Of a stretch of DNA of 64,000 nucleotides, positions 37,701 to 47,456 are shown piece after piece. This DNA comes from Owenia fusiformis (lineage: Eukaryota > Annelida > Polychaeta > Sabellida > Oweniidae): positions 29,775,248-29,839,247 of the forward strand of contig CAIIXF020000003.1 of NCBI GenBank assembly GCA_903813345.2. Direction: 5' to 3'. The notes under the pieces are model-generated. The model had not been told where the DNA came from, ran no database searches, and saw only the letters and a list, made by a program, of their open reading frames with translations. Made by a program: the position numbers and the translations under genes. Positions within the stretch are counted from its first letter, which is position 1, and every line of letters begins with the position of its first letter.

Positions 37701-40700
37701 TTCACATCAAGATAAAGAAAGATGTAAGGAATATGCTAAAGTGGTCGTAGGATGTGATAACTTACATCGATTAGGTCAGGGTGCATGTTCAGAATATTGC
37801 TACAACCCTCAATAGGGTCACATGTTATTTTTCAAATTTGAATCACTCCTTCCCCACAATGTCTACATCTCTCACTTTAGCACAACGAGTGCACTAATAT
37901 ACCTAGAAAAGAATTTGAAGAAGAATGTTTTGATAAAATGTATGAAAAACAAGAAAATTCAGAGAAAAAATTCAGAAAATTTTCATATATTTTTTTTCAC
38001 TGAATTTTCTCGTTTTTTATACACTTTACTTATACAAATCTTCTCACCAGTCTGTGCACTCTTTGTGCAAAACTGGCAGATGTAGACTAAAACTAACTAG
38101 TGAGAATTTGCGCAAACGAAGGTGGCATGTAAGTATATATGTCACGATATAGGGACAAAAAATTTGACATTTTAAAAGTACTGTTTATTTCGTTTTGTTA
38201 TTATGAAAAGTAATTAAGGAACGTTGGCTACCTTGGCTGTTGAAACCTGGTGATATAATCATTCTCTTTACGAAGAGTAGATTATGTTTTATGCAGGCAT
38301 TTTAAAACACGTTACTTTGCCTTTAAAACGTTCGTTCATTGTCAATCATGGGCTCTACCCATGATAGAGCCCATGTTGTCAATGGATGATTTTTTATGTA
38401 GCCATTTCTAAAACACGTTACTTTGCCTTTAGAACGTTACCTTAATAGACTTGAAGTTTTCTCTAATAAGATTGGATGCTTTTTATGTACGCATTCTTAA
38501 AACACGTTACTTTGCCTTAAAAACGTTACTTTATTGGACTTAAACTGATCTCTACGAATGGATGATTTTTTTATGTAGGCCATTTTCAAAACAAAGTACT
38601 TTGTCAGTAAAATGTTACTTTATTCGACTTTAACAATACTCCACGAAGAATGGATGAATTTTATGTAAGCATTTTCAAAACACGGTGCTTTGCCTTAAAA
38701 ACGTTACTTTATTGGACTTTAACTTATCTCCACGAAGAATGGATGATTTTTATATGTAGGCAATTTCAAAACACAGTATTTTGACAATAAAACGTTACTT
38801 TATTCGATTTTAACCAAACTCCACGAAGAATGGATGAATTTTATGTAAGCATTTTCAAACACGTTACTTTGCCTTAAAAACGTTACTTAATTGGACTTTA
38901 ACTGATCTCCAAGAAGAATGGATGATTTTATATTAGGTATTTTCAAAACACAGTACTTTGTCAGTAAAACGTTACGTTATTCAACTTTAACCATACTCCA
39001 CGAAGAATGGATGGCTTTTTATGCAAGCATTTTCAAAACACAGTACTTTGCCTTAAAAATGTTACTTTATTGGACTTTAACTTTTCTCCACAAAGAATAG
39101 ATGAATTTTTGTGTAGTCTTTTCAAAACACAGTACTTTGTCAGTAAAACGTTACTTTATTCAACTTTAACCATACTCCACGAAGAATGGATGGCTTTTTA
39201 TGCAGGCATTTTCAAAACACAGTACTTTGCCTTAAAAACGTTACTTTATTGGACTTTAACTTTTCTCCACGAAGAATGGATGAATTTTTGTGTAGTCTTT
39301 TCAAAACACGTTACTTTGCCTTAAAAACATTACTTTATTGGACTTTAACTGATCTCCACGAAGAATGGATGATTTTATATTAGGCATTTGCAAAACACAG
39401 TACTTTGTCAGTAAAACGTTACTTTTTTCGACTTTAACCATACTCCACGAAGAATGGATGGTTTTTTATGTAGGGCCTTCTTAAAACACGTTACTTTGCC
39501 TTAAAAACGTTACTTTATTGCACTTTAACTGATCTCCACGAAGAATGGATAATTTTTTATGCAGGTTTTTTCAAAACACGTTACTTTGCCTTAAAACGTT
39601 ACTTTATTGTATTTTAACTGATCTCCACGAAGAATGGATGATTTTTATGCACGCACTTTCAAAACACAGTACTTTGCCTTAAAGACGTAACTTTATTGGA
39701 TTTTAACTTTTCTCTTCGAAGAATGGATGATTTTTAGGTAGGCATTTTCAAAACACAGTACTTTGCCGATAAAATGTTACTTTCGTGGACTTTAACTTTT
39801 CTCCTCGAATAATAGGTGATTTTTTATGTAGGCATTCTAAAAACACAGTACTTTGCCAGTAAAACGTTACTTTTAACTTTATTCCTTCAAGTGTCGAATA
39901 TTTTAGCCTGGTGTTTTTAAAAAGCGTTACTTTGGCCGATTTCCGTAACTTTCTTGTACTCTTAGTTTTCCTCCATCGAGCGTTGGTGAAATTTAGGTAG
40001 GCATTTTCAAAAAGCGTTACTTTGGCCCTTTTCCGTTAATTTCTTGGACTTTAACTTTTTTGCCCGATTGAGTATTTTGAATGTAAAAAATAAGGAATCA
40101 AAGGACGATATTGAACAGTATTTTGTAAAAGTAGAAACAATTGTACGAGGCCTAACTTTTGTATATTTTGGTTTGTTTTGTAGTTAGCTATCATATGTGT
40201 GGCCTCTTATATTTCGATGCTTCTCTGCCATGACATTTTCGACACTAAAAAATAACATGGATGAAACTCAATAAATTACTGAATGCCACACGTTTGCTGT
40301 AACTATCTGAAATACATGTACTAAAGTTAGGCCTTGTACATAGGTTTCTATTTCTCCAAATATTGTTGCAATATGGTCATTTGATTGCTTATTTTTTAAA
40401 TTCAAAGTACTCAATAGATGATTTTGAATCGCATTTTGACGAACTTCAGTTTTGTCTCCGCCAGTCGATAAAAAGCAGTCAAAAGACCACAGTGCAATAT
40501 TAAATGGAAAAATACATTGATATTCTGATGCAAACGATTGTATTGTTTGTTAGCTCGTGTTTTTAATAATACAATGTGTATATAATTCTTGAAAACTAGT
40601 GATTTAGTTCGACATTTATGAGATGTAGTTAAAGCAAACGACATCTTTATGAATTACTCATACTTATAGTCGGATTGAAAACTGTGTTTTATAAAGATGT

Positions 40701-43700
40701 CGCTCAGTATCATACAACATGACTTGGCACAACAAGATCGAATAAACAAGATACACCATCAGACCTAGGATGAAGAAAAGAAGAATATTTGTTTTGGAAA
40801 GAGGGTCAAAATTGTTGCATCAATGTCTAAGATGGTTGCATTCAAACGTACTAATAAAGGGAAGTGAAAAATAATGCCATGTTGTAAGTGACCTAAATGG
40901 CGCGGACATCAAAGAGCGCCTTCCGGTAAAGTGGGTGTTTGGGATGAATCGATCTTTTATCGTATGAATCGCTAAAATTGCAACTCTGAAGTAATTCAAC
41001 ACTGTTATCGGCTAAACTAATCTATAAATTAACGTACATTCATGAAAAAGGATCCACTTTGGTCTTTTAACCGCCTAATTGAGTACATTGAACAACCAAC
41101 ATATTGCAACAGAAAATGAAAAAAATATACGTAAACATACGTACAAGACGTAACTATTGTATATTACAGATAGTTAGGTATAACGTGCAGTAAAGCTGTA
41201 CCTATTTAGGGAGTTTCATCCATGTTATTATTTCGAAAATAACATGGAAGATCATCGAACTACGAAATAAACCAAAACAAAAGTTAGGCATTGTACAAAA
41301 GTTTCTATTTTTCCATAAACTGTTTAAATATGGTCATTTGATTCATTGTTTTTTAGATTCGAAGTAGACCTACTCAATGGAATTATTAATCGAGCAAAAT
41401 TGCAAGAATTTAATATTTTCAAGGTGGAATAAGTGAATTAATAGATAGAAAAACACTACTAGCCTCTCTTTACACTATGGTCCATCTTATCTTTTACAAT
41501 AATTAGTAATACCACTCACTGACAAGATTTTCAAGTTACACATTGAAGAAAGTCTAAGTCCAAGAAAGTAACGGAAAAGGGCCAAAGTAACGCTTTTTGA
41601 AAATGCCTACCTAAAATTTACCAACGCTCGATGGAGGAAAACTTAAGAGTACAAGAAAGTTACGGAAATCGGCCAAAGTTATGCTTTTTAAAAATGCCAG
41701 GCTAAAATATGGCCAAGTAACGTGTTTTAACAACTTGGCATGGAAACAGTTAGAGTCCACGCGAGTCCACGAAAGTAACGTTTTATCAGCAAAGTACTGT
41801 GTTTTGAAAATGCCTACCTAAAAAATCATCCATTCTTCGAGGAGAAAAGTTAAAGTCCACGAAAGTAACGTTTTATCGGCAAAGTACTGTGTTTTGAAAA
41901 TGCCTACCTAAAATTCATCCATTCTTCGAGGAGAAAAGTTAGAGTCCAATAAAGTAACGTTTTTAAGGCAAAGAAACGTGTTTTGAAAATGCCTAATATA
42001 AAATCATCCATTCTTCGAGGAGAAAAGTTAAAGTCCAATAAAGTAACGTTTTTAAGGCAAAGTAACGTGTTTTAAGAATGCCTACATAAAAAATCATACA
42101 TTCTTTGTGGGAGAAGTTAAAGTCCGATAAAGTAACGTTTTATTGGCAAAGTACTGTGTTTTGAAAATGCTTACCTAAAAATCATCCATTCTTCGAGGAG
42201 AAAAGTTAGAGACCAATAAAGTAATGTTTTTAAGGTAAAGTATCGTGTTTTAAGAATGCCTTCATAAAAAATCATACATTCCGGCTTTTGTGGGGAAAAG
42301 TTAAAGTCCAATAAAGTAACGTTTTATTGGCAAAGTACTGTGTTTTGAAAATGCTTATAAAATCATCCATTCTTCGAGGAGAAAAGTTAAAGTCCAATAA
42401 AGTAACGTTTTTAAGGCAAAGTAACGTGTTTTAAGAATGCCTACATAAATGCCTACAAAAATTATCCATTCTTCGTAGAGTATGGTTAAGTATCATACAT
42501 AAATGCATACATAAAACATCATCTATAGTCATGTTTGACTTTCCATAATAACAAAACGAAAAAACGGTACTTTCAAAATGTCAATATTTTCTGTCCCTAT
42601 ATCTTGACACTGTTGCATGCAAGAGACATAACATGTCTGTCATCGCTAAAATTCTGGGGGTTTCCCTCCTCTTGTCTACAGAGAGTACAGTTAGGCTAGC
42701 CTCAGGGGAAGGGGAGATTTCCCAAAGATGACCTGCAGTGTTCGCAGGTTCGATGACCAATTTTATAAACAGGCCTCATTTGTCATTGAAATGGATCTCA
42801 TAATGTTCGCTGTTGTTTTATGAGTATTCTCTACAAGTTTTGATCGAGTAACTTCAATAGTATTACCTTAGTTTTGAAATGATGAGGTTGAAATGATGTT
42901 AATTGAAACAAACGCCATTTCCACGATTTCAAATGTTACTTTACACATGCGAAGCACTGAGAGAGCATGTGCTCATGATTGTTGTTCATGTGATCACATC
43001 CTGCAATTTGATTGGAGATGATGCGGGAGATGATGTAATGGGGAATCTCCGAATACAATAGAATATGAAAGAAATGTGGGAGCTACTCACTTCTTCTGGG
43101 CTAAAGTCCATTTCACTGCTTCATTTCGTCAGTAGAACGGCAAAAATAAGAAATTGGGAGACCATTGTGCAATAATATATGGAAAAGTATATTGACATAA
43201 TGTACATGAATGACATTTGTATATTTCAGATTTTTTAGTTTTTTTGTGCGATAAGCCTGTGCCGTCTTGTAATTTGAAGAATTTCAGCCATGTTAATCTT
43301 ATTGAAAATAACATGGCAGAGAAACATCCAAATATAAGAGGCCACACACTTTATAACCCAAACTAGAAGCAATCCAAGATATACAAATGTCATCCATGTA
43401 CATTATGAATATACTTTTTCATATATTATTGCACAATGGTCTCCCAATTTCTTATTTTTGCCGTTCTACTGACGAAATGAAGCAGTGAAATGGACTTCAA
43501 GTTTAGCACAGAAAAATCTTTAGACTACAAGTTTTAAAAATTCAGAATTTGTTTCAAACATTATACATGTAAGTCTTTACCTTTCAGCCTCTGAATCTTT
43601 CTGCTGTAATGGTTTTTCAGGGAAATTGATATAGTTTGAAATACATGTTTTGATTTCAGAAAACAGAGGGTTTAGTTCTAAATCGTTCAAAATTTTATGG

Positions 43701-43765
43701 AAAATATTTTCACATGTCGCCATTTGTAAACATTTACGGAGTGAATAATTGTTGTGATCTGTCAT
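25194..43765 (-). CDS. T4 RNA ligase 1-like nucleotidyltransferase (partial model)
   Basis: Exons read on the minus strand: 43581-43765 (ATG, MTDHNN), 36560-36728, 36056-36211, 35244-35382, 32858-32960, 32150-32245, then after a gap 25819-25896 and 25194-25285. The first six join in phase (282 codons). The last two join in phase 0. Sequence features are motif I RKANGE (the Lys is the expected AMP-binding residue), SKNVHLLF after it, motif IIIa TAIFEIL, motif IV EGEVLYF and motif V LLKKKTIW. This set is characteristic of RNA/DNA ligase and capping-enzyme nucleotidyltransferases and most resembles T4 RNA ligase 1-type proteins. It should adenylate itself and seal or modify RNA 5' ends; no signal peptide. 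At least one exon (between 25897 and 32149, entering in phase 2 and leaving in phase 0) and the 3' end were not found. A CAG one base before the ATG suggests an untranslated exon upstream. Confidence 0.85.
25314..25524. mobile_element. MITE with 17-bp perfect inverted ends
   Basis: ATACTGTATAAGTGGTA (25314-25330) is repeated exactly in inverse at 25508-25524. About 211 bp, non-coding, starting 28 bases upstream (minus sense) of the ligase motif IV-V exon, close to its splice acceptor. Confidence 0.75.
25900..28262. other. Ligase intron and upstream region of SMB gene
   Basis: AT-rich DNA with short frames only. A 105-codon plus-strand frame at 26188-26505 has no recognisable domain and an unusual Phe/Leu/Tyr-rich end. 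No ligase exon that fits the required phases was found here. 27950-28075 contains text found in other repeats of the window. Confidence 0.4.
28263..30905 (+). CDS. Somatomedin-B protein with CxxCDNST tandem repeats
   Basis: A single-exon 880-residue frame nested in the ligase intron on the opposite strand. An N-terminal hydrophobic segment (12-24, ending before Ala26) looks like a signal peptide. Residues 81-126 form a Somatomedin-B domain with the eight-cysteine pattern (SCSGRC ... CHCDFWC ... DCC ... C). A cysteine-rich ectodomain block with YKNIYCAQCN follows, then about 25 repeats of 11 residues (CRQCDNSTTVA, residues ~296-561), then a second block with YHNIHCLKCN and an Asn-rich region. 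Such SMB ectodomains often precede a seven-helix domain in invertebrate receptors. Here the frame ends after a short hydrophobic tail (WVVFCSTQWFILL), so the product may be secreted, tail-anchored, or continue through an unseen splice. Each repeat carries a CxxC pair and an N-glycosylation sequon. Function unknown, extracellular by inference. Confidence 0.85.
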   Translation: MTTGVITWILRRYLAIITIVNILSCANQENYTSSYQDDSNFDLEVNPLEKVKIGNDTIEDIQEDAHDVKTQWHCGKNKRSCSGRCGGSTNSSAIWDKDSSRHFCHCDFWCLHFQDCCIDFPIEIECPHISKNQHSAHNQHTIKRSHYECKELYEKKWIYTISKCTDELSPVRQLCEEGHESNILHKVPMVDPATHNVYKNIYCAQCNGVKYRKELFISIHCDSKVVTEQQINNPGYSMIKHMVNSKSCNISVSASFMRRCIPTLQECPQVEDHKTSHQIEDPRDNETIKYGNTKMTCPPCDNSTTMACCQCDNSTTMACRQCDNSTTMACHQCDNSTMVACRQCDNSTMVTCCQCDNSTTVACRQCDNSTTMACRQCDNSTTVACRQCDNSTMVACHQCDNNTMVACPQCDNSTTMACRQCDNSTTVACRQCDNSTTVACRQCDNNTMVACRQCDNSTTVACHQCDNSTMVACRQCDNNTTVACRQCDNSTTVACRQCDNSTTMACCQCDNSTMMACRQCDNSTTVACRQCDNSTMVACHQFDNTMVACPQCDKSTKGICPQCDNNNTTRVTWPLNELCKQSYLNPVQLSNGDDKTLYHNIHCLKCNTLAEFNNDLNKSHLCSMKLPEKQPMYRSEVHFQVNLDLNEGLDNVIIRTTSWKGVWNINFQLQCDLNMSCEEPDCINASMQCTPISCPVGYKALSQECVLDWNLVKVHLFFNKHPSSSPTLPFPYMAKLLITQTYKPVGYIVKLEHKVEAIHQFNITFNVLFTRNTTWEQIDAEMDEAFEKLLDNANQMFEHSPIIRVGYDLHTNQTREPITDIFLTSPEQSTETLTNKLYPRRKDPNDGLNVTHFVKSTGMSYRFSMNIWVVFCSTQWFILL
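29149..29945 (+). repeat. Coding 33-bp minisatellite, ~25 units
   Basis: Tandem units of 33 bp with core CAATGTGACAACAGCACCA encode the 11-residue repeat of the SMB protein. Variants are mainly at three codons (Arg/His/Cys/Pro; Thr/Met; Met/Val). One unit lost a codon and has Phe for Cys (CHQFDN). Both strands stay open in several frames across it because of the regular period. Confidence 0.95.
30906..31243. other. Downstream of SMB gene, no feature seen
   Basis: AT-rich DNA without a clear poly(A) signal near the stop, leading into the 47-bp minisatellite. Confidence 0.4.
31244..31800 (+). repeat. 47-bp minisatellite, ~11-12 units
   Basis: Tandem units contain CTTTTCACCTCAGTTGATG and TATGTGGGGGCATACTACAA. 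The last units are degraded and shorter. Located in the large intron of the ligase gene. Confidence 0.9.
33719..33770 (+). mobile_element. Tiny poly(A)-tailed retroposed insertion
   Basis: An insert of about 32 bases with AAATAAAATAAA and then 20 A residues (33751-33770) is flanked by a 15-bp direct repeat AGTTATAGTAAATTA (33704-33718 and 33770-33784). In the sister tandem units this motif occurs once. This is the structure of a LINE-mediated insertion of the extreme 3' end of a polyadenylated RNA. Confidence 0.75.
34641..34755 (+). repeat. GACA / GGAC tetranucleotide microsatellite
   Basis: About 16 GACA units are followed by GTAC and GGAC units. It is open in several frames but has no gene character. 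Confidence 0.95.
35476..35606 (+). repeat. GTCACCAC repeat, second full copy
   Basis: It starts GTAACATGCAAAATGTCACC and ends in a hairpin ATGTCACCACTTCTGGTGGTG. It is the reverse-orientation match of 1752-1900. Located in a ligase intron about 95 bases from an exon. Confidence 0.7.
36955..37638. mobile_element. Foldback element, ~680 bp
   Basis: The outer arms contain AGGAGTGGTATCGATAT, TTCTCTTAAACCA and, further in, TCTCAATATTGTAATTG and AAAGGAAATTTTGGTTGAT, each repeated in inverse order towards 37638 with scattered changes. The fold centre is near 37335. Open frames within it are arm artefacts. It lies in intron 1 of the ligase gene. Confidence 0.75.
38134..42614. mobile_element. Giant foldback transposon, 4.48 kb
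   Basis: The left end TATATATGTCACGATATAGG and the right end, read inverted, AACAGTGTCAAGATATAGG match the ends of 8270-9369. Flanks are a 9-bp direct repeat with one mismatch, GCATGTAAG (38125-38133) and GCATGCAAG (42615-42623). The left arm to ~40070 and right arm from ~41560 consist of ~89-bp tandem units containing GGCATTTTCAAAACAC, GTTACTTT and CCACGAAGAATGGATG. The centre (40070-41560) contains smaller inverted segments and a diverged relative of the 43104-43497 foldback. No transposase was seen. It sits in the first intron of the ligase gene. Superfamily (Mutator-like) is inferred from the 9-bp duplication. Confidence 0.88.
43104..43497. mobile_element. Foldback MITE, ~140-bp arms
   Basis: Arms starting AAGTCCATTTCACTGCTTC match in inverse with only a few changes over about 130-140 bases, around a ~120-bp loop. 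The loop contains GAAAATAACATGGCAGAGAA and ATATAAGAGGCCACAC, which occur inverted near 40195-40255 inside the giant foldback. It begins about 84 bases from the donor of the first ligase coding exon. Confidence 0.85.
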
Positions 43766-45622
43766 TCTGAAATATACCCAAATTTTCCCTTGATTTAAGA
43801 ATGATATTGGGGAAAAAAAGAGTATCTACTGCAGAATTGGATACCAAGCATAAGGTCATTATGGTATTTATCATTTTATTTATAAATTTGAAACTATATC
43901 CTGCTATAAAGATCTGCTATTTATATTACCATAAAGACAGAATGACTGGTACACTGTCACATGACTAGACTATCTGGGTCAGGTAAGGTAACCTGCATAC
44001 GTTTTTGTTTCATATTTGCACAGCACAGAGAACTATTTAGTAATTTACATATGATTTTATGATTTGTACCGTTTTTTCAATGTGTAGATTAACATTAAGA
44101 ACGATACAAATCATATGGAATTAGGTCTCTGTGCATGATGCTGCATCTTACTTCGGTCCAAAGCCTTCTCTATATTCCGGCTTTGAGGAGGAAGATTGAG
44201 CTGCCTTAGTATTATAAATATTGTAAATCATTGTGTCACACGCACAGTAAATATGGCATAATAATATGAAATATACCTTTATATATAGATTTGAAGAACA
44301 TCAGCTCACATCCCCGTCTGAATCTATTGTTATATTTGATTTCTTTAAGCGAGAATAATTTCAAATGTTATTCACGTCCAGAACCGGAAGCCATTTTTAG
44401 CTACAGCGAGAAAATTTCACCATGTGTCAAAACTCCGAAATGAAATTTTGAAATATCTAAATCCAGACAAGCAACGCTTCATCCTAAATATGATTGATAT
44501 TCTTAAAAATATTTATAAAATTTATTAAAAATGAGTTCTAGGTGCGTGTAGGTGCGTGTAGCACAGTACATACGAAATCAATGAAGTTTCGTCTAGCTGT
44601 AAGCTAGAGACTCGAGTAAGCTGCATCCTCTCTACAGCGAGCAACATCGCGGCCCATTCTTATACTCAGACTTACCTTCTTCTAAGGCCACTGTATCGTG
44701 GCCTTCCAGTACAGATATATTCCTGCATGAACAACTGGTAATGTCGTAATCATAAAATTTGAAATCATATGTCCGCCATTTTTCCACATCACAATTTGAA
44801 TTGCGAGTTTTGGTCTTATTACCTCACCAAAAATTCCAAAACACACACAAAGTGATCAGTGTATTAGTTCACATCTTCTGGATCGCTAACTTAGAATTTA
44901 CAGCCAGTTACTAATGTCAGACGTAACGACATTTCGTCCAGTTTTCGAACATCGCCATTTTTCTTGGAGCCATTTTGTTTTAATTTTTGACGAAATCCTG
45001 ATGAAATCATGTCATATCTCATCAAGGATTTGAGCTGGGTCCGGTTTGATTAATGATTTATTTATCTGGCGATTTTTAAAATATTCAATAAATTTATGAC
45101 ACCCCGGCAGCTTTTTTCAAATAGAGTTCACAGTATTCCAGATGAATCCCCTCTAGCCAAGTATTGGCTAGAGACTCGAGTAAACTCAGACCATCTTAAT
45201 GCACAAGTTCTAGGCCTAGTAGATCTAGAAGGAAACTGAGAGAAGGCTGTGATATCTCACGATGAGACCATCGGCCATTGCTACCAACCTGCAGTACACT
45301 CACTATGGGTCTCTTTTTGACATGAAAATATAAATGATTCTTATCTATCCCGAAAAAAGCGTTTTTTGTTTGTTTTTTTGCTCTGTGTTTATCCCTTGCA
45401 GCCTTTTACTCTCTTCGAGAGCCATGTTAATATTTGTAAACTTATTATATCAAAATCAACATTTTATTGCTTTCGCAAGAAGCGACTCCATCATAGGAGA
45501 AAATTCCACTCAGGGTCCTAGGTTGTAGGGGGGATTTCGTTTTACAACGAAGGAGTGGTATAGGCAAAGGGAGTGGGAATGTTAGATGACAGATATGGTT
45601 TAAACGAACCAATCAAATTACA
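43766..45622. other. Upstream region of ligase gene, less AT-rich
   Basis: It contains a 72-bp hairpin at 44046-44117 (CATATGATTTTATGATTTGTA with an inverse near-copy) and a duplicated motif AAGCTAGAGACTCGAGTAAGC (44603 region) / TTGGCTAGAGACTCGAGTAAA (45170 region). An ETS-like GAACCGGAAG lies near 44382. It is richer in CG than its surroundings and could include an untranslated exon or promoter; no coding exon was recognised. Confidence 0.4.
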
Positions 45623-45813
45623 CAGGCCTATAGCCAGGATTTGTCAAAGGGGGTTTCACTTTTTGAAAAATTCCAGGGGGGTTTACTTGTGACAATTTTG
45701 GTCCAAAAAGTGGCCAGAATCATTTAAAAAGTGCTCAGAATGGTGAAAAACTGCATGATTTTGAATGATTTTGGCTGGGGGGGGGTTCGCTCAAACCCAT
45801 CGAACGGGCCTGT
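45623..45813 (+). mobile_element. CAGGCC-end MITE, full length
   Basis: Left end CAGGCCTATAGCCAGGATTTG and right end CGAACGGGCCTG are shared with 57458-57665, as are TTCCAGGGGGGTTTAC and AAACTGCATGATTTTGAA. Non-coding. Confidence 0.75.
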
Positions 45814-45964
45814 TACAGACTTTAGTTGCACGTCATCAAATAGCTACAGTAGTATAAATATGTGATTCATTGTTCGCGCAAAAATTCTCATTGGTTCCTG
45901 GCCTGGCTTCATTGATCTCTCAGAAAAGGGGATTGTTCCTGCCTGGGGGCTCATTTTATAATAA

Positions 45965-46090
45965 AAAATTGAACAACTAAAACTGATGAATATTCAAGTT
46001 TAAGGGAATTTTATAATACCTTGCCATGTTGCATGTATTGACCCTGAATCAGCCACCTGGTGGTGAAAATGGTAACGACTTACTCGCATC
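45965..46090 (-). mobile_element. Partial relative of the 22196 MITE
   Basis: On the minus strand it repeats GATGCGAGTAAG, CCACCAGGTGGCTGATTC and AACTTGAATA from the left end of 22196-22620. The other end was not delimited. Confidence 0.65.
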
Positions 46091-46744
46091 ATGGTAATAA
46101 GGCTAAGATAAAGATCATGAAGATGTCCATCAATATTTTCATCTTTATAATGATTTCATTGGTCAGTTGATCTCTGTTACTGATTTGGTTCGTCCTTGAT
46201 ATTTTCAAGAAAAATGTACATGGCCAGATCCAAAGTAGACTGAAACTCTCTCATGTCCTTCTAGAAAGCTAATAAAATGTCATGATTTCTCATGATTATA
46301 ACAAAATTCCTGCAAAAGGATGATTGACTTGGCCATCGGTTTATTTTGTTGAGATTAAACTATTGTGCAAAATTCATACATCATTATATATTTCTTGGTA
46401 AAATGTTTTGCTTCTAGCTCTTAACCAGTTAACGAAAACAACCCCTTGAATGTAAGTGCTTCAATTGATCTATAAAACACAGTACCATAGAGTAATTTTA
46501 CTGGAGATTGCTATTTGATCTCTACTGTACCTGAGATAATATTTTCATATAAAAATGAAATTTGTTTACCCTTTAATTTTAGGTATTGGGTAGATTCAAT
46601 ATTTGAGTAGTTTTATGTCAACATGAAAATTTAAATCATACAAAAGCATGAAGTTGAACAAAGGACCTTATACACCCTCCATTGGGATCTCCCCATGAGA
46701 AAAAAATAATTCATCTGATTTTTCAAAATAAAAATACTGCTTTT

Positions 46745-47456
46745 ATTATTACATTTATATGTACACTAGTATCTTTTTGACCTATATTCAGCACTGTATT
46801 GATGAATGGGCCACTTATTAGGGCCAATATTCAATCATAAAGTGTACAGGGGTCGAGATGCCAAACCAGGAAGTGTTTTTGTGTCTGTCAAAATCCATTT
46901 GCATCCTACACATCCCTACATCTTATCCAAATATGTTATTAATTAATGAAACATAACAGTATAATCTTTGGATTTACAAAGTTGTATGGGATTTCATAAG
47001 TGTAAAAGTTGCTTTTGAAGCATTTTCCTATAGCCATTTTGTAGGAAAAAAATGATGAAAAAATGTCTAAGCCTTTAATTTGAAGTATGACCTGAATCGA
47101 GTGCAAACTTTATATTTGCACATCTGATGTGATATATCATTTGTGTCATATTGTGAAATTATTTAATTTGCAATCGATTCAGGTCATAGTGTATTTTAGG
47201 TATTTTTGTGAAAATCAATAAAAACCAATGGCCTCCATTGGAATCTGATGATATCCACATGTTAAGTCAATGGAGCATATCCAATGGCAAGTTAATACAC
47301 CCTTGCTGAACTTAATGACCTCAACCTCAGCCCATGTGGGTCCAAACGCTTAAAAATTTTCCACAGTATTATGTGACATTGTATTCTTTATGTTACACCT
47401 AAAAATGATTCATTTTGTTCATGGGGAGATCATAATGGCGGGTGCACTAGATCCTT
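46745..47456 (+). repeat. Dispersed repeat R1, copy 2 (uninterrupted)
   Basis: This is the partner of 521-1558. It keeps the single TTAA (47262-47265) that is duplicated around the MITE in copy 1, and has ~30 bases (47329-47359) that copy 1 lacks. Confidence 0.85.

Noticed and set aside
38918-39383. Open frames of 60-105 codons in the giant foldback
   Set aside because: They follow the ~89-bp tandem units, shift frame between units and have no domain.
42741-42765. GCAGGTTCGATGACC as a tRNA T-arm
   Set aside because: No acceptor stem, anticodon arm or polymerase III A box could be placed upstream at the right spacing.
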